DNA of 64,000 nt, taken from assembly GCA_040218445.1 (NCBI GenBank), contig JAVJRK010000003.1, positions 1-64,000 on the forward strand, written 5' to 3'. Shown here one piece after another: positions 33,629-41,269 of this stretch (positions within the stretch are counted from its first letter, which is position 1; each line of letters begins with the position of its first letter). Made by a program: the position numbers and the translations under genes. A model generated the notes under the pieces. It saw only the letters and a list, made by a program, of their open reading frames with translations. It made no database searches and was not told the DNA's origin. This stretch comes from UBA1479 sp040218445 (GTDB taxonomy: Bacteria > Pseudomonadota > Alphaproteobacteria > Rhodospirillales > Casp-alpha2).

Positions 33629-34906
33629 ATGGCTAGCCTCGCCAGGCGCCACGAACGATCAACCAACATCTGGCCCGGATTCGTCGACGCGCTGGCGACG
33701 CTGCTGATGGTCATCATCTTTCTGTTGCTGATTTTCGTGATGGCACAGGTGTTCCTGGGCCAAGCCTTGACCGGCCGGGACGAAGCCCTGCGAAAACTGG
33801 AAGGCGAGATCAGCGAATTGGCCAATCTTTTGGCGCTGGAGAAAAAGACCAGCGAGACCCTGCGCGCCGATGTCGGCCGCCTGTCCAGCGAACTGCAAGC
33901 ATCGATCAGCGACCGGGAACGCCTGAGCGCCAATTTGGCCGAACTGCGCCTGCGCGCCGAAGCAGCGGAACAGCAACTGGTCGACGCCATGGTGTCCATG
34001 GAGGCAAGTCGTCAGACCATTGAGCGTTTGGAAACTTCGTTGACCGAGGCCAACAAGACCGTGGCCTTGCGCGACGAAGACTTGGCCAAAGCCAAGGAAA
34101 ACCTTGCTGTCAGCGAACAGGAATTGGCCGAACGGGCGCAGAAACTTGCCCGCCTGGCACGCGAGGTTGAGGCTTTGACGGCGCTGCGCGATGAATTGAC
34201 GGCCAAGGTCATGGAACTGGGCAAACAGGCGGATGAAAAAGGCGACGCCTTGATCGCCGAGCGCGAAATTTCCGAAAGTGCGCGCGCCCAGGTCGCGTTG
34301 ATGAACCGGCAACTGGCGGCCCTGCGCCAACAGTTGGCGACCCTGGAAGCGACACTCCGCGCGGCTGAGGAGAAGGCCCAGGCCCAGGGCGTGCAGATCG
34401 AATCTCTGGGCAAACGGCTGAACGCGGCCCTGGCCTCCAAGGTTCAGGAGCTAAGCCGCTACCGGTCGGAATTTTTCGGCCGCCTGCGGGAATTGCTCGG
34501 CAACCGGCCCGGTATCCGTATCGTCGGCGACCGATTTGTTTTCCAGTCCGAAGTCCTGTTCGATGTCGGCTCCGCCGAACTGGGGCCGGCCGGCAAGGAA
34601 CAGATGCTGGCGCTGGCGCAGACCTTGTTGCAACTGGCGGAACGCATCCCCGAAGACATCGACTGGGTGTTACGCGTGGACGGCCATACGGACAAAACCC
34701 CGATCTCGACGGCCCGCTTCCCATCCAACTGGGAGCTTTCGGCGGCGCGCGCCATTTCCGTGGTCAAATACCTGACCGACTTGGGCTTGCCACCGGTGCG
34801 ACTGGTCGCCGCCGGGTTCGCCGCCAATAGACCGATCGATCCCGGCTCGGATGAAATCGCCCTTCGGCGGAATCGCCGGATCGAACTCAAGCTGACCCAG
34901 CGCTGA
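33629..34906 (+). CDS. MotB/OmpA-like peptidoglycan-binding partner
   Basis: A 425-residue membrane-anchored protein. One transmembrane helix (about 17-43, in WPGFVDALATLLMVIIFLL) bears Asp20 at the place of the MotB proton-accepting aspartate. Residues 45-275 are a continuous heptad-rich coiled coil, and 285-425 are an OmpA domain with VDGHTDKTPISTARFPSNWE and LRRNRRIELKL. The coiled coil is far longer than in MotB. AAGGA lies close before the ATG. It is the obvious partner of the preceding MotA/TolQ-like protein; ZorB of Zorya defence systems has a similar plan, but no zorC, zorD or zorE is present. Confidence 0.82.
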   Translation: MASLARRHERSTNIWPGFVDALATLLMVIIFLLLIFVMAQVFLGQALTGRDEALRKLEGEISELANLLALEKKTSETLRADVGRLSSELQASISDRERLSANLAELRLRAEAAEQQLVDAMVSMEASRQTIERLETSLTEANKTVALRDEDLAKAKENLAVSEQELAERAQKLARLAREVEALTALRDELTAKVMELGKQADEKGDALIAEREISESARAQVALMNRQLAALRQQLATLEATLRAAEEKAQAQGVQIESLGKRLNAALASKVQELSRYRSEFFGRLRELLGNRPGIRIVGDRFVFQSEVLFDVGSAELGPAGKEQMLALAQTLLQLAERIPEDIDWVLRVDGHTDKTPISTARFPSNWELSAARAISVVKYLTDLGLPPVRLVAAGFAANRPIDPGSDEIALRRNRRIELKLTQR

Positions 34907-34919
34907 TCGGCCCTTCAAG

Positions 34920-36137
34920 ATGCTTACGCTTTTCCTGATCGTCGTCGTCGATCTTATCGGTTTCGGTATCATCATTCCGCTGCTGCCGTTCTATGGCGAG
35001 CATTTTCAGGCAGATCCGCAAACGGTCGGTCTGTTGATGGCGACCTATTCCCTGGCACAGTTCATTTCCGCCCCCCTGTGGGGCCGGTTGAGCGACCGTA
35101 CCGGCCGGCGGCCGGTCTTGCTGCTGAGTCTTGCGGGTGCTGCCGGCGCTTATATCTGGCTCGCCTTTGCCGATACGCTTTGGATGCTGTTCATGGCGCG
35201 CGCGTTGGGCGGCCTGATGGCGGGTAATATCTCGGCAGCCTTTGCCTATATGGCCGACATCACCACCAAGGAGAACCGCGCCAAGGGCATGGGGATGATC
35301 GGTGCCGCCTTCGGCATCGGGTTCATCCTGGGCCCGGCGGTCGGCGGAATCCTGGCCGGTCCCGATCCGTTGTCCGCGGATTATCAAAGCCCCGCCCTGG
35401 CCGCCGCCGGCCTGTCGATCCTGGCATTGATCCTGGGCTTATTCAGACTTCCGGAATCGCTTTCAGCCGAAATTCGCGCCCGCAACGCCGCCCTGCCGCG
35501 CCAACGCCGATTGGCGCAATTCCTGGACGCACTCCGGCTGCCCGGCGTGGGATTGCTGATGCTGCTGGGGTTCCTTGCGACCTTCGTGTTCGCGGGTCTG
35601 GAGACCACCTTCGCCATGTGGTCACGCCGGGCCTTCGGCTGGGGACCGGAACAAAACGGCTGGCTGTTCGCCTACGTAGGGTTGCTGTCCGCTATTTTAC
35701 AAGGCGGACTGATGGGCCGGCTGGCCAAACGGTTCGGCGAACGCAACCTGTTGGCTCAAGGCGCAATTGCGCTTGCTCTTGGCATCGGCGGCATTCCGTT
35801 CTGCACCGAAGTCTGGCACCTGTTGATCGCCATGGCCGTCGCGGCCTATGGGTTCAGTGTCATCAACCCAGCCTACAACAGCCTGATCTCGCAACAGGTT
35901 CCGGACACGGATCAAGGCGGCGTCATGGGGGTTACCCGGTCCGTCACGACAATGGCGCGGGTTCTGGGGCCGGTCTGGGCGGGCCTGTTGTTTGCCCAAT
36001 TGGGCCGTGACTGGCCCTATTTTTCCGGGGCCATGATCATGGCTGCGGTGCTGTTGCTGGCTCTTGCCGTCCCGGCGTCGATGCGCGCCGACAATGCCGC
36101 CGGACACTCATCACAGGGTAACGGTGACCCCGGTTAA
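34920..36137 (+). CDS. MFS drug-proton antiporter (TetA-like, DHA1)
   Basis: A 405-residue, 12-helix major facilitator. The first helix IVVVDLIGFGIIIPLLPFY and the loop WGRLSDRTGRRPVLLLS (motif A) are those of the TetA/Bcr drug-efflux group; motif C appears in GAAFGIGFILGPAVGG. It begins 13 bp after the MotB-like gene with no obvious Shine-Dalgarno, so it may be coupled to it. The 3' end overlaps the convergent cyaY by 27 bp. Substrate unknown; resistance cannot be claimed. Confidence 0.87.
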   Translation: MLTLFLIVVVDLIGFGIIIPLLPFYGEHFQADPQTVGLLMATYSLAQFISAPLWGRLSDRTGRRPVLLLSLAGAAGAYIWLAFADTLWMLFMARALGGLMAGNISAAFAYMADITTKENRAKGMGMIGAAFGIGFILGPAVGGILAGPDPLSADYQSPALAAAGLSILALILGLFRLPESLSAEIRARNAALPRQRRLAQFLDALRLPGVGLLMLLGFLATFVFAGLETTFAMWSRRAFGWGPEQNGWLFAYVGLLSAILQGGLMGRLAKRFGERNLLAQGAIALALGIGGIPFCTEVWHLLIAMAVAAYGFSVINPAYNSLISQQVPDTDQGGVMGVTRSVTTMARVLGPVWAGLLFAQLGRDWPYFSGAMIMAAVLLLALAVPASMRADNAAGHSSQGNGDPG

Positions 36138-36440
36138 GGTCTTAAGCTCCGACGCCAGCATTTCATCCAGCTTGCCGCCGGATCGGGTACAGCACCATTT
36201 TGCAGCTTCGTCGTCGTATTCAAAATGCGTTGCCCCGCTTTTGGGTGACGACATCCATATCTGCCGGTTGGGTGCATGCTTATTGATCACGTATTCCCCG
36301 CCCGCATCCAATTCGATCGTCAGAATGCCCCCTTCAAGGTCGACATCAGCCTGATCGCCAAGCACACCGTCGATTGCATCCATGAAATTTTCCAAGGTTT
36401 GGTCGGCGATACGGGCGAAAGCCGTTTCATCCAGAGACAT
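36111..36440 (-). CDS. cyaY: Iron donor protein CyaY (frataxin)
   Basis: A 109-residue bacterial frataxin that binds iron and tunes IscS-dependent Fe-S assembly. The acidic first helix and strand (FARIADQTLENFMDAID, ADVDLEGGILTIEL) carry the iron-binding carboxylates; the beta-sheet signature GGEYVINKHAPNRQIWMSS and KWCC follow. GAGGAG precedes the ATG at 36440. It overlaps the convergent MFS gene tail-to-tail and is divergent from rpmE. Confidence 0.93.
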   Translation of the reverse strand: MSLDETAFARIADQTLENFMDAIDGVLGDQADVDLEGGILTIELDAGGEYVINKHAPNRQIWMSSPKSGATHFEYDDEAAKWCCTRSGGKLDEMLASELKTLTGVTVTL

Positions 36441-36557
36441 GTAAAAACTCCTCGATTGGTCGGCAGGTACACTGCCTTGTTGAAAGGGCCCATGAAGCCT
36501 TGCACACGGGGGGGCATGTCTGTATATAGGGCGCCTTGTTTGCCGGAGCCAAGCCCT

Positions 36558-36785
36558 ATGAAAAAAGATATCCACCCGGAATACCACGAAATCACCGTTC
36601 AAATGACGGACGGTAGCTCGTTCACGACTCGCAGCACCTGGGGCAGTCCCGGTGACGTGCTGAAGCTTGAAGTCGACCCGAAAAGCCATCCTGCCTGGAC
36701 CGGCGGCGGCCATCGTCTGATCGATACGGGCGGCCGTCTGGCCCGCTTCAACAAGCGGTTCGAGAACAGCGGCCTGAAAATGTAG
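36558..36785 (+). CDS. rpmE: 50S ribosomal protein bL31
   Basis: A 75-residue ribosomal protein recognised by KKDIHPEYHEITVQMTDG and TGGRLARFNKRF. It has none of the four zinc-binding cysteines of E. coli bL31, so it is the C-minus form, which is the standard version in many alphaproteobacteria and needs no zinc. It has its own intergenic promoter region and terminator. Confidence 0.96.
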   Translation: MKKDIHPEYHEITVQMTDGSSFTTRSTWGSPGDVLKLEVDPKSHPAWTGGGHRLIDTGGRLARFNKRFENSGLKM

Positions 36786-36848
36786 GATTTTCGCCCTTTC
36801 CGGGGGCGGACCACCGTTTGGTGGAATTCCAAATTAAATGAATACGGT

Positions 36849-36880
36849 AGGGCGGGCCTTAACGGGCACGCCCTTTTCCG
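36849..36880 (+). terminator. Candidate terminator after rpmE
   Basis: AGGGCG (36849-36854) pairs with CGCCCT (36869-36874), followed by TTTT. A smaller perfect hairpin, CCACC-GTTT-GGTGG, lies upstream at 36811-36824. The remaining 220 bases before the cyclase gene are AT-richer and presumably hold its promoter; I see no convincing hexamer pair. Confidence 0.5.
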
Positions 36881-37102
36881 TAGGGACCGGCGGTTGTTTT
36901 GGTTAAAATCAACCCCTCCCTCGGGAATACGACCTGTGCTAACTTTTTTAAAAATGGGTAGGAAATTATTTACCTGCCTGCTTGAGAATAGCTCTTCTGG
37001 GAAGTATGTACGCGCTGTCTAATACGCAGCCGGTCGATGATGGCCGGACAGCGGCGTGTTGGGTTGGGTATTCGTTGATCGGGGAGCGGCGGGGTTTGGT
37101 CA

Positions 37103-38968
37103 ATGGCTAGACACATTCACTTCGAGGTTCAGGTGCAGCAGGGCGGGCGATGGTCGATCCACGCCCAGTTCGGTGCGGCGCAGCGTGAAAAAGCCATCGA
37201 AGAAGCCAAGAAGATCGAAAAAACGCCCGGATTCGATTCCGTCAAGGTCGTCAAAGAGACCTATGACAGCGACATGGGAAACCATCAGGATACGACCATC
37301 TACCGCGGCCCCAAAGGCGCCGAGGAGCACAAAGGCTTCCGCGATATCGGCGCGGGACGCGGCGGCGATGGCGATACCGCTGGAGGTGGCGGTGATTGGT
37401 CAATGGCCCGTGGCGGTGATGATGATGACGATTATGATGACGACGATGCCCCCCGCAAACGCCGTTCTTCCAATGCCAACAGCATAACCGCGACCGCCAC
37501 GGGCGTGGTCGTCAAAATGCTGATGCTGGCCCTGGTCAGCCTGCTGGTTTCCGGCGGATTCGCCGTGGCCTTTTCCTGGTACTTCAGCGGCAAAATGCTG
37601 TTCGGCTACAAGATTGTCGGCACCGTTGAAGCCAATGCGATCTTCCTTGTGTTCGTCGCAAGCTTCCTTTTGACCGCATCGACCCTCGCCATCACCTATC
37701 TGCGCAACATCCGCCTGAAGGGACGCCAGCCGCAAGCCGGCGCCATGGCGGCCCGCCCCATGGCACGGGCCGCCGGCAGCAGCAGCCTGTTGGACAAGGC
37801 CGCCGCGGCCTTAAGCGCCACACCTGCGGATCGTATGGAGGTCGAGACGGAAAAACCCGAGGGTTCCGTCGGCGATTGGCGCGAACAGGCCAAGGCCGAA
37901 GAAGCAACCCAAATGGAAACCAGCGACGCAGCGAATGAACGACTGCGGGATGCGCTCGACAAGGATGACGACGGCAAGCGGGGCGTGACCCTGGAAGCGG
38001 ATAAATACGGCCAGCAGGATCAATCGCCGCAGTTGGACGCCGCCGGTGAGAAACAAAAAGCCTATATGATGAAATTCCTGGGCCAGCTGCTCGACGTGAC
38101 GGGCCAGGACAAAAAGAAACTCGATAATTTCACCAAATTCGGGATCAACCTGTTCCTGGCCGGTGCTTGCGAAAGCCTGTCTTCGAAGCGTGACCTGGAT
38201 GCCTCGACGCGGGCGCGCATTTTGGCCGACAGTGTCCAAGTCATGGGCTTCAAGAAATCCCATGCATCATCCTTTGCCGACCGCTACGAAGAATATTTGC
38301 TGCAGGACGCACGCTACATGAGCATGTTCCAGGCCGGGCGCAACGCCATGGCGACGCACCTGAGCGACAACACTTCGGGTCCGTCGCACCTGAAAACCGC
38401 ACTGGAAGATTGGAACAAACCCAAACCCAAGGAAGCGCAGGCGCGCGTCGTTGCGGTGCTGTTCACCGATATCGCCGGCTCCACCGCCCTGACCCAGGAA
38501 TTGGGCGATGCCGGCGCCCAGGAAGTCGTGCGTGCCCACAACAAGATCGTTCGCGAGAACCTGACCCGGTTCCAAGGGCGCGAAGTCAAGCATACGGGCG
38601 ACGGCATGATGTGTTCCTTCGATCAGCCGACCAATGCGGTCGAAGCCGCCATCGAAATCCAGAAAGAAACGATCCAGCTTCGGTCCGCCAATTCCAATCT
38701 GCCCTTGAAGCTGAAGATCGGCATCAACGCCGGCGAACCCATCGCCGAGGACAACGACTTGTTCGGCACCACCGTGCAGCTTGCCGCCCGCATCGTCGAC
38801 AAGGCACAGGCAGATCAGGTCTTCGTCTCGGAAACGGTCAAGGGCATCTGCACGGGCAAGGGTGTGAGCTTCAAATCCGCCGGCGGCTATGCCATGAAGG
38901 GTTTTGACGGCGACGTGCAGCTTTACGAAGTGATGTGGCAAAGCGGGAACGCGGCCAAGGCCTCCTAA
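37103..38968 (+). CDS. Membrane class III adenylate/guanylate cyclase with novel N-terminal domain
   Basis: A 621-residue protein. Residues 1-60 form a small alpha/beta domain (HIHFEVQVQQGGRWSIHAQF, then REKAIEEAKKIEK) that I do not recognise. A Gly-rich and poly-Asp stretch (about 88-116) leads to two transmembrane helices (about 134-160 and 170-197), a charged linker, a helical domain (about 310-440, NLFLAGACESLSSKRDLDA) and a class III cyclase domain (about 448-618). Metal-binding aspartates are present: Asp456 in LFTDIAGSTAL and Asp500 in KHTGDGMMCSF. The usual VNxAxR motif reads VQLAARI, with Gln559 for Asn and Arg563 kept, so activity should be tested. Monocistronic. Confidence 0.85.
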   Translation: MARHIHFEVQVQQGGRWSIHAQFGAAQREKAIEEAKKIEKTPGFDSVKVVKETYDSDMGNHQDTTIYRGPKGAEEHKGFRDIGAGRGGDGDTAGGGGDWSMARGGDDDDDYDDDDAPRKRRSSNANSITATATGVVVKMLMLALVSLLVSGGFAVAFSWYFSGKMLFGYKIVGTVEANAIFLVFVASFLLTASTLAITYLRNIRLKGRQPQAGAMAARPMARAAGSSSLLDKAAAALSATPADRMEVETEKPEGSVGDWREQAKAEEATQMETSDAANERLRDALDKDDDGKRGVTLEADKYGQQDQSPQLDAAGEKQKAYMMKFLGQLLDVTGQDKKKLDNFTKFGINLFLAGACESLSSKRDLDASTRARILADSVQVMGFKKSHASSFADRYEEYLLQDARYMSMFQAGRNAMATHLSDNTSGPSHLKTALEDWNKPKPKEAQARVVAVLFTDIAGSTALTQELGDAGAQEVVRAHNKIVRENLTRFQGREVKHTGDGMMCSFDQPTNAVEAAIEIQKETIQLRSANSNLPLKLKIGINAGEPIAEDNDLFGTTVQLAARIVDKAQADQVFVSETVKGICTGKGVSFKSAGGYAMKGFDGDVQLYEVMWQSGNAAKAS

Positions 38969-39018
38969 TTAATTGATTTTTCTAATAAGTTGCAGCCTGA
39001 AATTTTTTCGGGCGCGGA

Positions 39019-39045
39019 CTTGCGCGGAAATTTTCCCGACCATAT
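39019..39045 (+). promoter_or_regulatory. Candidate heat-shock (RpoH) promoter of hsp20
   Basis: CTTGCG (39019-39024) and CCATAT (39040-39045) are separated by 15 nt. CTTG and CCATAT match the core of the RpoH consensus for alphaproteobacteria. The site lies about 145 nt before the hsp20 ATG, leaving room for a structured leader. Confidence 0.5.
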
Positions 39046-39112
39046 CTGTGAATTGACGGGGGTGCCCGATTGGGGCCCGCGTCATTGAACCGCCCGACCC
39101 GCGCGGTTCGTT

Positions 39113-39190
39113 GGACCGGCCATGTTGGCGGTCCGTAACGACACACGCCGAGACGGGCACCATATCGCTTCTTTGAAGGAGGACTTGGTT
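39113..39190 (+). promoter_or_regulatory. ROSE-like RNA thermometer in the hsp20 leader
   Basis: The leader ends with the ROSE signature: TCGCT (39165-39169) can pair with AGGA of the strong Shine-Dalgarno AGGAGGA (39177-39183), with CTTC-TTT-GAAG closing the loop and a G facing G inside the helix, as in known ROSE hairpins. A second hairpin, GGACC...GGTCC with an inner GCCA/TGGC stem, lies at 39113-39134. ROSE elements hide the ribosome site at low temperature and open on heating. Confidence 0.7.
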
Positions 39191-39646
39191 ATGCGTACCA
39201 TCGATTTCACCCCCCTGTTCCGTCATTCTGTCGGCTTCGACCGGCTGGAGCGCATGCTCGACAGCGCCATGCGTCACGATGACGGCAATTCCTATCCGCC
39301 CTACAACATCGAACAGCTTGGTGAGGATCAGTACCGGATCACCATGGCCGTCGCCGGTTTCGGCGAAGATGACTTGGACGTGACCGTCAACGACGGCACC
39401 CTGGTCGTCACCGGCAAGCATGAAGGCGCACAGGACGACGAAGTCGTTTACGTCCACCGCGGGATCGCGGGGCGTGCGTTCGAACGCCGCTTCCAGCTTG
39501 CCGATCATATCGAGGTCAAGGGCGGCGCGCTTGAGAACGGCTTGCTGCACGTCGAGCTTGAACGGGTCATTCCGGAAGAAAAGAGACCTCGCAAGATCGA
39601 GATTTCAGGCGGGCAGAAGAAGCTGTTCAGCCGCAAGGCCGCTTAA
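39191..39646 (+). CDS. Small heat-shock protein Hsp20 (IbpA-like)
   Basis: A 151-residue alpha-crystallin-type chaperone that holds unfolding proteins. The start MRTIDFTPLFRHSVGFDRL is typical of the class A sHsps of alphaproteobacteria; the alpha-crystallin domain runs from YNIEQLGEDQYRITMAVAGF to GLLHVELERVIPEE, with the A-x-x-x-n-G-v-L motif as ALENGLLHVEL. The C-terminal I-x-I motif reads KIEI. AAGGAGG precedes the ATG at 39191. A heat-shock promoter, ROSE-like leader and strong terminator make it a self-contained unit. Confidence 0.95.
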   Translation: MRTIDFTPLFRHSVGFDRLERMLDSAMRHDDGNSYPPYNIEQLGEDQYRITMAVAGFGEDDLDVTVNDGTLVVTGKHEGAQDDEVVYVHRGIAGRAFERRFQLADHIEVKGGALENGLLHVELERVIPEEKRPRKIEISGGQKKLFSRKAA

Positions 39647-39691
39647 CCAAAGCGCCGGCATAAACACACAACAAACGTCAGACAGAAGGGG

Positions 39692-39725
39692 CGCGTCCGG
39701 GAAACCGGACGCGTCTTTTCTTTTG
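39692..39725 (+). terminator. Rho-independent terminator after hsp20
   Basis: CGCGTCCGG (39692-39700) and CCGGACGCG (39705-39713) form a perfect 9-bp stem with a GAAA tetraloop, followed by TCTTTTCTTTTG. It ends 45 to 80 bp after the hsp20 stop and just before the convergent thioesterase gene. Confidence 0.9.
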
Positions 39726-39731
39726 TCCAGA

Positions 39732-40178
39732 CTATTCGAAGCGTTCGTAAACGGCGCGGACGGCAGTCGGCATGGGCGCCGACGTTTCCGCATCACGGTC
39801 GGAAAAAACATGGATGAAATGGCCCGTCGCGGCCGGCACCTGATGATCGCTTTCACCGAACAGGCCGATCAGGAAAGTCACGCTGGAATTCCCCAGGCGG
39901 GACACCCGCAATCCGGCATGCACCATTTCCGGGAACGACAACGATCTATGAAACCGGCACAGCGTTTCCACGGCGACGGGCGCGATCCGGTCCTTGGACC
40001 AATCGACGCCGGCTTCACGCATCTGAAAATGCGTGACGACGGTTTCGATGTAGCGGTTGTAGGCAACGTTGTTGGCGTGGCCCAGCATGTCGTTATCGCC
40101 GAACCGGGTCGGGATCTCGATCCGGTAGGGATAGGCAGAAAGCGGCATTTGGCGCGGGTCGGCTGGGTCTTCATTCAT
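39732..40178 (-). CDS. Acyl-CoA thioesterase, 4HBT hot-dog family (second of a tandem pair)
   Basis: A 148-residue hot-dog-fold protein with the 4-hydroxybenzoyl-CoA-thioesterase signature TRFGDNDMLGHANNVAYNRY containing the catalytic aspartate. It shares the whole layout of the gene before it (40175-40627), including GLRVSRLGNSSV and GHFIHVFSDR, so the two arose by tandem duplication. Its start overlaps the stop of the upstream copy (ATGA). Substrate unknown; a mixed dimer is conceivable. Confidence 0.85.
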   Translation of the reverse strand: MNEDPADPRQMPLSAYPYRIEIPTRFGDNDMLGHANNVAYNRYIETVVTHFQMREAGVDWSKDRIAPVAVETLCRFHRSLSFPEMVHAGLRVSRLGNSSVTFLIGLFGESDHQVPAATGHFIHVFSDRDAETSAPMPTAVRAVYERFE

Positions 40179-40627
40179 TTCCCGCTGCCCCCCACGATCA
40201 ATTTTTCAAGGGCAGCACGGATCGATGCCGGAACCGGCGTCGGCTTATCGGCCGTCCGGTCCACGAACACATGGACGAAATGCCCGGCTGCCGCGGCCGT
40301 GTCCTCGCCATCCTTGAAGATCGCGATTTCATAGCGGACCGACGAATTGCCCAGCTTGCCCACGCGCAGACCGGCAGAAAGGTTTTCCGGGAACGCAACC
40401 GGCTTGAAGAACCGGCAATGGGTTTCGACCGCGAAGCCGACCACTGAACCGTCGTGTATATCCAATCCGCCCTGATCGATCAGGTAGCTGTTCACCACCG
40501 TGTCGAAGTAGCTGTAATAGGTCACGTTGTTGACGTGGCCATAGATATCGTTGTCCATCCAGCGGGTCTGAATTTTCAGAATATGCGGATAAGCATCACG
40601 GATTTCAGGGGTGCCGTCTTCGGCCAT
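40175..40627 (-). CDS. Acyl-CoA thioesterase, 4HBT hot-dog family (first of a tandem pair)
   Basis: A 150-residue paralogue of the gene at 39732. Its active-site signature reads TRWMDNDIYGHVNNVTYYSY, followed by GFAVETHCRFFKPVAF, GLRVGKLGNSSVRYEI and GHFVHVFVDR. These enzymes hydrolyse acyl- or aryl-CoA thioesters in the cytoplasm. It starts the two-gene operon; a hairpin lies in its leader. Confidence 0.87.
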   Translation of the reverse strand: MAEDGTPEIRDAYPHILKIQTRWMDNDIYGHVNNVTYYSYFDTVVNSYLIDQGGLDIHDGSVVGFAVETHCRFFKPVAFPENLSAGLRVGKLGNSSVRYEIAIFKDGEDTAAAAGHFVHVFVDRTADKPTPVPASIRAALEKLIVGGSGK

Positions 40628-40668
40628 GGCGAATCGTCCGTTTCAAAATTCCGGGGCCCGGACATGAT

Positions 40669-40710
40669 AAGGGCCGCGGGTTTGCCCCTGCGGCCCTTTA
40701 TTATTTTATA
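40669..40710 (+). terminator. Orphan hairpin with a plus-strand T-rich tail
   Basis: AAGGGCCGC (40669-40677) and GCGGCCCTT (40690-40698) form a perfect 9-bp stem followed on the plus strand by TATTATTTTATA. No plus-strand gene precedes it; on the minus strand it would lie in the leader of the tandem thioesterases. It may end an antisense transcript or regulate the thioesterase operon. Confidence 0.45.
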
Positions 40711-40845
40711 TGCCTCAAACCTGTCAAACTCACCTGAGTGACGAAGGAAGCCTATCGCTCCCCTGCCACGTCGGTCAACCGCAAAGGATTGTTGACAAAG
40801 TATAATTCCCGCTGCCAATCGTCCCTCGAACATGCCGCGCACCAT

Positions 40846-40877
40846 AAAAAAAACCGCCCCCGGGCTGAGGGGGCGGT
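40846..40877 (-). terminator. Strong minus-strand terminator, possibly of a small RNA
   Basis: ACCGCCCCC and GGGGGCGGT (40877-40869 and 40861-40853 on the minus strand) form a 9-bp stem with a 7-nt loop, followed by eight consecutive T. The nearest minus-strand gene upstream stops at 41270 with a plus-strand gene in between. A second hairpin, AGGACAC/GTGTCCT, lies upstream (about 40908-40930), and CCTCC lies between the two in the transcript, as in some trans-acting small RNAs. The rest of the 40628-40987 gap shows no ORF. Confidence 0.65.
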
Positions 40878-40987
40878 CTTTGAGATTTCAATGGAGGCAA
40901 AGAAATCAGGACACTTTCGCCTCGTGTCCTGCTTACAGCCTAGCTGGGGGATGTTAAGTTTCCCCTAATCGCAAACGGAGAGTCCAT

Positions 40988-41254
40988 ATGTCGCCTGCCG
41001 CCGCCTGGGCCGTAATCATCATCGGTTTTGTCCTGCCGTTGATTCATATCGCCATTTCCAGGGACATCGGGACAGCCCAGCCCGCACAAGACGGCGGAAC
41101 CTGCCCGTTCAGCCCGCGTATGGGCTGGCTGGTGATCGTATTGTTTCTGGGCCCGATCGGCTGGCTGATGTTCATGGCGTCCCGGCGCAAAAAACGCGCC
41201 CGCGCACAATCCTTGCCCCTTCAGGCACCGCCCGGCGACGGGCCTGCTGCCTGA
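40988..41254 (+). CDS. Small two-helix membrane protein (PLDc_N-like)
   Basis: An 88-residue hypothetical protein with two transmembrane segments, WAVIIIGFVLPLIHIAI and MGWLVIVLFLGPIGWLMFMA, a short loop and a basic C-terminal tail. The second helix with L-G-P-I-G-W-L followed by basic residues resembles the PLDc_N domain, a small membrane module that also occurs alone. Function unknown. GGAG lies before the ATG. Confidence 0.65.
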   Translation: MSPAAAWAVIIIGFVLPLIHIAISRDIGTAQPAQDGGTCPFSPRMGWLVIVLFLGPIGWLMFMASRRKKRARAQSLPLQAPPGDGPAA

Positions 41255-41269
41255 CAAAGGTGCGCCGGA

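Noticed and set aside
31404..34906. Zorya anti-phage system
   Set aside because: Only a ZorA/ZorB-like architecture is present; no ZorC, ZorD or ZorE-like gene follows and the context is housekeeping.
40800..40850. TTGACA and TATAAT hexamers near 40790-40806
   Set aside because: They are only three bases apart, so they cannot be the two halves of one sigma-70 promoter.
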